From Pseudomonadota bacterium (lineage in GTDB: Bacteria > Pseudomonadota > Gammaproteobacteria > Xanthomonadales > Xanthomonadaceae): a DNA stretch of 16,796 nt. The notes below the pieces were generated by a model. It saw only the letters and a list, made by a program, of their open reading frames with translations, searched no databases and was not told the origin of the DNA. Below, piece by piece: positions 13,305 to 16,796 of the stretch. Position numbers and translations under genes: made by a program. The first letter of the stretch is position 1; the number at the start of each line of letters is the position of its first letter. Location: positions 1 to 16,796 of the forward strand of contig JAEZCF010000047.1 of the NCBI GenBank assembly GCA_023430045.1, written 5' to 3'.

Positions 13305-14099
13305 ATGAACGTACATGCTCCGACTGATTCGCTGGTGATCGCCGGCAAGACCTACGCCTCGCGCCTGCTCACCGGCACCGGCAAGTTCAAGGATCTGGAA
13401 GAAACCCGCGTGGCCACCGAAGCCGCCGGGGCGCAGATCGTCACCGTGGCCATCCGCCGCACGAACATCGGCCAGAACCCGGGCGAGCCCAATCTGCTGG
13501 ACGTGCTGCCGCCGGACCGCTTCACCATCCTGCCCAATACCGCCGGCTGCTACACCGCCGACGACGCGGTGCGCACCTGCCGGCTGGCACGCGAACTGCT
13601 GGACGGCCACGCGCTGACCAAGCTGGAAGTGCTGGGCGACCAGAAAACGCTGTATCCGGACGTGATGCAGACCCTCAAGGCCGCCGAACAGCTGGTCAAG
13701 GACGGCTTCGACGTGATGGTTTACACCTCCGACGATCCGATCCTGGCCAAGCGCCTGGAAGAGATCGGTTGCGCCGCGGTGATGCCGCTGGCCGCGCCGA
13801 TCGGTTCCGGCCTTGGCATACAGAACAAGTACAACCTGCTGGAAATCATCGAGAACGCCAAGGTCCCGATCATCGTCGACGCCGGCGTCGGCACCGCGTC
13901 CGACGCGGCCATCGCCATGGAACTGGGCTGCGACGGCGTGCTGATGAACACCGCGATTGCCGGCGCCCGCAACCCTGTCCTGATGGCCAGCGCGATGCGC
14001 AAGGCGGTCGAGGCCGGGCGCGAAGCGTTCCTGGCAGGGCGCATCCCGCGCAAGCGCTATGCCAGCGCCTCTTCGCCGGTGGATGGGTTGATCGGCTGA
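13305..14099 (+). CDS. thiG: ThiG, thiazole synthase
   Basis: A 264-residue TIM-barrel enzyme that joins 1-deoxy-D-xylulose 5-phosphate, dehydroglycine (iminoglycine) and sulfur from ThiS thiocarboxylate to make the thiazole phosphate of thiamin. Visible features are LLTGTGKFKDLE (21-32), VAIRRTN (48-54), the Schiff-base lysine K106 in LTKLEVLGD, VMPLAAPIGSGLGIQN, PIIVDAGVGTASDAAIAMELG (phosphate-binding region) and VLMNTAIAGARNP. Length is normal. The ATG at 13305 fits the family; there is no obvious ribosome-binding site. trmB starts on the last base of the thiG stop, so the two genes are translationally coupled. The pairing thiS-thiG-trmB is familiar in this bacterial group. Confidence 0.96.
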   Translation: MNVHAPTDSLVIAGKTYASRLLTGTGKFKDLEETRVATEAAGAQIVTVAIRRTNIGQNPGEPNLLDVLPPDRFTILPNTAGCYTADDAVRTCRLARELLDGHALTKLEVLGDQKTLYPDVMQTLKAAEQLVKDGFDVMVYTSDDPILAKRLEEIGCAAVMPLAAPIGSGLGIQNKYNLLEIIENAKVPIIVDAGVGTASDAAIAMELGCDGVLMNTAIAGARNPVLMASAMRKAVEAGREAFLAGRIPRKRYASASSPVDGLIG

Positions 14100-14833
14100 T
14101 GACGGATCCTTTCTCCAGCTCCGGGTCCAAGGCGCCGCCCAAGCCGTTCACCGTCAACGAAGGCCGTCGCGAAGTGCGCAGTTTCGTGCTGCGCCAGGGC
14201 CGCTTCACACCCGCCCAGCAGCGTGCCTTCGATGAGCGCTGGCCGCGTTTCGGCCTGGATTTCACCGGCCAGCTCCGCGATCTGGACGCCACCTTCGGCC
14301 GCGACGCACGCAAAGTGCTGGAAATCGGTTTCGGCAACGGTGCCGCGCTGCGCTTTGCCGCCCAGCAGGATCCCAGCCGCGATTACATCGGCATTGAAGT
14401 GCATGCCCCCGGGGTTGGCCGGCTGCTCAACGCGCTGGCCGACGACAACGCCGACAACGTGCGCCTGTATCACCACGACGCCGTGGAAGTGCTGGAGCAG
14501 GAAATCGCCGATGGCGCGCTGGATGAAGTGCGCATCTATTTCCCCGATCCCTGGCACAAGAAACGCCACAACAAGCGTCGTCTGGTGCAGCCGGCGTTCG
14601 CTGCGCTGCTGGTGCGCAAGCTGCGTCCCGGTGGCCGCCTGCACTGCGCCACGGACTGGGAAGACTACGCCGAACAGATGTGGGACGTGCTCGATGCCAC
14701 CGGAGGGCTGGTCAACCGCGCCGGTCCGCGCGGGCATGTGCCACGCCCGGAGTGGCGCCCGCAGACGCATTTCGAGACACGCGGCCAGAAGCTTGGCCAT
14801 GGCGTCTGGGACCTGCTGTACGACCGCACCTGA
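14099..14833 (+). CDS. trmB: TrmB, tRNA (guanine-N7)-methyltransferase
   Basis: A 244-residue SAM-dependent enzyme that makes m7G46 in the variable loop of tRNAs. The SAM-binding motif VLEIGFGNG is at 73-81 (E75), followed by IGIEVHAPGVG (97-107; E100), HHDAVEVL (125-132; D127), the signature IYFPDPWHKKRHNKRR (146-161; D150), LRPGGRLHCATDWEDYAEQM (175-194) and the C-terminal T-x-F-E motif in THFETRGQKLGH. Length is normal. The start codon overlaps the thiG stop by one base (TGATG), so no separate ribosome-binding site is needed. The SLC13-type permease follows after 27 bp. Confidence 0.96.
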   Translation: MTDPFSSSGSKAPPKPFTVNEGRREVRSFVLRQGRFTPAQQRAFDERWPRFGLDFTGQLRDLDATFGRDARKVLEIGFGNGAALRFAAQQDPSRDYIGIEVHAPGVGRLLNALADDNADNVRLYHHDAVEVLEQEIADGALDEVRIYFPDPWHKKRHNKRRLVQPAFAALLVRKLRPGGRLHCATDWEDYAEQMWDVLDATGGLVNRAGPRGHVPRPEWRPQTHFETRGQKLGHGVWDLLYDRT

Positions 14834-14860
14834 CCTGACGACGAACGGAACGCGCCGCCC

Positions 14861-16708
14861 ATGGAAACCGCGCTGACGCTGACAACCGACATGAAGCTCG
14901 TCCTCGGGCTGGTCGGTTTCACGATGGCGATGTTCCTGTTCGACCGCATCCGCGCCGATGTGGTCGCCCTGGTGGTACTGGTGGTACTGGGCGTGACCGG
15001 GCTGATCGCACCGGAAGAAATCTTCGGCGGCTTTTCCGGCAACGCGGTGATGAGCATCATCGCCACCACCATCCTGGGCGCCGGACTGGACCGTACCGGT
15101 GCGCTGAACCGGCTGGCCGCGTGGTTGCTGCGGCGGGGTCATGGCGTGGAGCAGCGGTTGCTGATCATGACCACCGCGATTGCCGGCCTGAACTCGTCCT
15201 TCATGCAGAATCCGTCGGTGATGGCGCTGTACCTGCCGGTCGCCTCGAGGCTGGCGGCACGCACCGGGCTGACTCTGCAGCGGCTGCTGCTGCCCATCGC
15301 CGCCGCCATCGTGATGGGCGGCGCGCTGACCATGGTCGGCAATTCGCCGTTGATCCTGCTCAACGATCTGCTCGCTTCGGCCAACAACAACCTGCCCTCC
15401 GGCCTCGCCACCATCGAGCCACTACGCATGTTCGCGCCACTGCCGATCGGCGTCGCCCTGCTGGTCGCCTCGCTGTTGTATTTCCGCTACTACGGCGACC
15501 GCAAGCTGGTGGAAGAAGAGACGCTGGCCAACGATGGCGTCACGCCGGCCCGCACCGAAAGCTACTTCGCCAAGACCTACGGCATCGAAGGCGATGTGTT
15601 CGAGCTGACCGTCAGCGCGGAAAGCCCGCTGGTCGGCATGACCCTGGGCGAAGCGGAGACCCTGTATGACGCGCCGCTGCTGCTGGCGCTGAAGACCGGC
15701 AACGACACCCGGCTTGCCCCACCCGCGGAGATGCGCATATGGGTGGGCAGCGTGCTGGGCGTGATGGGCGCGCGGCAGCAGGTGGGTGATTTCGCGCAGA
15801 ACCACTTCCTGCGCATGTCGTCGCGGCTGAAGCACCTCGGCGACCTGTTCAACCCTAGTCGCGCAGGCATTTCCGAGGCGGTGGTACCGCCGACATCGGA
15901 TGTGATCGGCAAGAGTGCGGCCGACCTGCGCCTGCGCAAGGAACGCGGCCTGAGCCTGCTGGCCATCAACCGCGACAAGCAGGTGATCCGCGAGGACGTG
16001 CGCAAGGTGCAGCTGCGCGCCGGCGACATGCTGGTCTTCCACAGCATCTGGACCGACCTGGCACAGGCGGCGCGTGGCCGTGACTTCGTCATCGTCACCG
16101 ATTACCCGAAGGGCGAGCAGCGCCCGCACAAGTTCAAGATCGCGATGGCGATCTTCGCGCTGACCATCATCATCGCACTGACATCGCGGCTGCCGGTGGC
16201 GCTGACCCTGATGACCGGCGTGGCCGGCATGCTGCTGACCGGCGTGTTGCGCATGGACGAGGCCTACGCGTCGATCAACTGGAAAACCGTGTTCATGATG
16301 GCCGGCCTGATTCCACTCGGCTGGGCGATGGATTCCAGCGGTGCGGCGGCGTGGGTGGCCGGACATACCATCGACAAGCTGCCCACCGGGATTCCGCTAT
16401 GGGTGCTGGAAGTGGCGCTGGCGCTGCTGACCACCGCCTTCTCGCTGGTGATCAGCCATGTCGGCGCAACCATCGTGATGGTGCCCATCGCAGTGAACCT
16501 GGCGCTGGCCGCAGGCGGCAATCCCACCGCGTTCGCGCTGATCGTGGCGCTGTCGGCTTCCAACAACCTGATGACCGCATCGAATCCGGTGATCTCGATG
16601 ATCACCGGCCCGGCCAACTACACGCCGCGCGAGCTGTGGCGCGTCGGCGGCCCGCTGTCGCTGATCTACACGCTGGTGGTGGTGGCGATGATCAACCTGA
16701 TGTTCTGA
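14861..16708 (+). CDS. SLC13/DASS-type permease with two RCK_C domains
   Basis: A 615-residue inner-membrane transporter. The N-terminal membrane half (about 12-210) includes SFMQNPSVMALYLPV (113-127) and GGALTMVGNSPLILLN (153-168), the re-entrant N/S-P-type motif of the divalent-anion symporter (DASS) group. A cytoplasmic region (about 211-420) carries two TrkA-C/RCK_C domains: FELTVSAESPLVGMTLGE (247-264) onward and about 335-410, ending LRAGDMLVF. The C-terminal membrane half follows (about 425-615) with the second copy of the motif, SNNLMTASNPV. Relatives transport sulfate, dicarboxylates or citrate with sodium; RCK_C domains usually bind regulatory ligands. Substrate cannot be told from sequence. 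The ATG at 14861 lacks a strong Shine-Dalgarno. It may be co-transcribed with thiSG-trmB. Confidence 0.87.
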   Translation: METALTLTTDMKLVLGLVGFTMAMFLFDRIRADVVALVVLVVLGVTGLIAPEEIFGGFSGNAVMSIIATTILGAGLDRTGALNRLAAWLLRRGHGVEQRLLIMTTAIAGLNSSFMQNPSVMALYLPVASRLAARTGLTLQRLLLPIAAAIVMGGALTMVGNSPLILLNDLLASANNNLPSGLATIEPLRMFAPLPIGVALLVASLLYFRYYGDRKLVEEETLANDGVTPARTESYFAKTYGIEGDVFELTVSAESPLVGMTLGEAETLYDAPLLLALKTGNDTRLAPPAEMRIWVGSVLGVMGARQQVGDFAQNHFLRMSSRLKHLGDLFNPSRAGISEAVVPPTSDVIGKSAADLRLRKERGLSLLAINRDKQVIREDVRKVQLRAGDMLVFHSIWTDLAQAARGRDFVIVTDYPKGEQRPHKFKIAMAIFALTIIIALTSRLPVALTLMTGVAGMLLTGVLRMDEAYASINWKTVFMMAGLIPLGWAMDSSGAAAWVAGHTIDKLPTGIPLWVLEVALALLTTAFSLVISHVGATIVMVPIAVNLALAAGGNPTAFALIVALSASNNLMTASNPVISMITGPANYTPRELWRVGGPLSLIYTLVVVAMINLMF

Positions 16709-16729
16709 TCCGTCACCGCACCGGCAGGG

Positions 16730-16796
16730 TCAAGCGAGGACCACCTGGCCATCGCGTACCGCCACCGCGACCGCCCGCAGGCGGTCGCCCTTGCAG
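16730..16796 (-). CDS. Partial CDS, C-terminal 21 residues of an unknown protein
   Basis: On the minus strand an open frame runs in from the window edge to a TGA at 16732-16730, giving CKGDRLRAVAVAVRDGQVVLA. The residue pattern (alternating Val, then DGQVVLA) looks like a real protein end rather than a shadow. The stop lies 21 bp from the permease stop, consistent with a convergent gene pair. A 9-bp perfect hairpin (16767-16788, loop CGCA) lies inside it. Too little is visible to assign a function. Confidence 0.45.
   Translation of the reverse strand, partial: CKGDRLRAVAVAVRDGQVVLA

Noticed and set aside
12785..13348. Minus-strand frame across thiS and the repeat spacer
   Set aside because: It is antisense to a clear thiS and its apparent peptide repeats simply reflect the DNA duplication.

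Overview
The window looks like chromosome from a Stenotrophomonas-type gammaproteobacterium (Xanthomonadaceae). The base composition is GC-rich. Several copies of the short stem-loop repeat known in S. maltophilia as SMAG (GTAG followed by an AGCCGACC/GGTCGGCT hairpin) occur. The proteins (a ColRS-like pair, a GH115 enzyme, a GDSL autotransporter, a small secreted two-cysteine protein) fit that family. The assignment rests on recognition, not on a database search.

Layout. Positions 1-976 hold a small toxin-antitoxin operon (HigB/RelE-like toxin, then an overlapping HTH antitoxin) with SMAG copies on both sides. From 1029 to 12709 every protein gene lies on the minus strand. In transcription order these are: a GDSL autotransporter esterase (12709-10895), tRNA-Gly(CCC) (10722-10649), a GH115 alpha-glucuronidase (10396-7793), a secreted alpha/beta-hydrolase esterase (7576-6536), an OprO/OprP-type porin (6479-4983), RimK (4845-3967), a small secreted protein (3693-3199), and the ColR-like regulator with its ColS-like kinase (3042-1029). 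From 12896 to 16708 the genes lie on the plus strand: thiS, thiG, trmB and an SLC13-type permease with two RCK_C domains. The last bases hold the 3' end of a further minus-strand gene.

How the genes work together. The GH115 enzyme, the esterase and perhaps the porin look like an outer-membrane and periplasmic set for side-chain removal from glucuronoxylan. An 18-bp perfect palindrome lies about 55 bp upstream of the GH115 start. Its core closely matches the xyl-box bound by the LacI-family regulator XylR in Xanthomonas, which ties the locus to xylan sensing. ThiS and ThiG are the sulfur carrier and thiazole synthase of thiamin synthesis. They are separated by about 200 bp containing a 57-bp sequence present twice, and thiG may have its own leaderless promoter. 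ColR/ColS is an overlapping two-component pair, probably for envelope or metal stress.

Most of the window is ordinary core genome. The parts most worth a second look are the xyl-box-controlled GH115/esterase/porin block, the thiS-thiG repeat spacer, the AT-rich palindrome and distant terminator downstream of rimK, and the SMAG-bracketed toxin-antitoxin module. No clearly new defence or mobile system was found.
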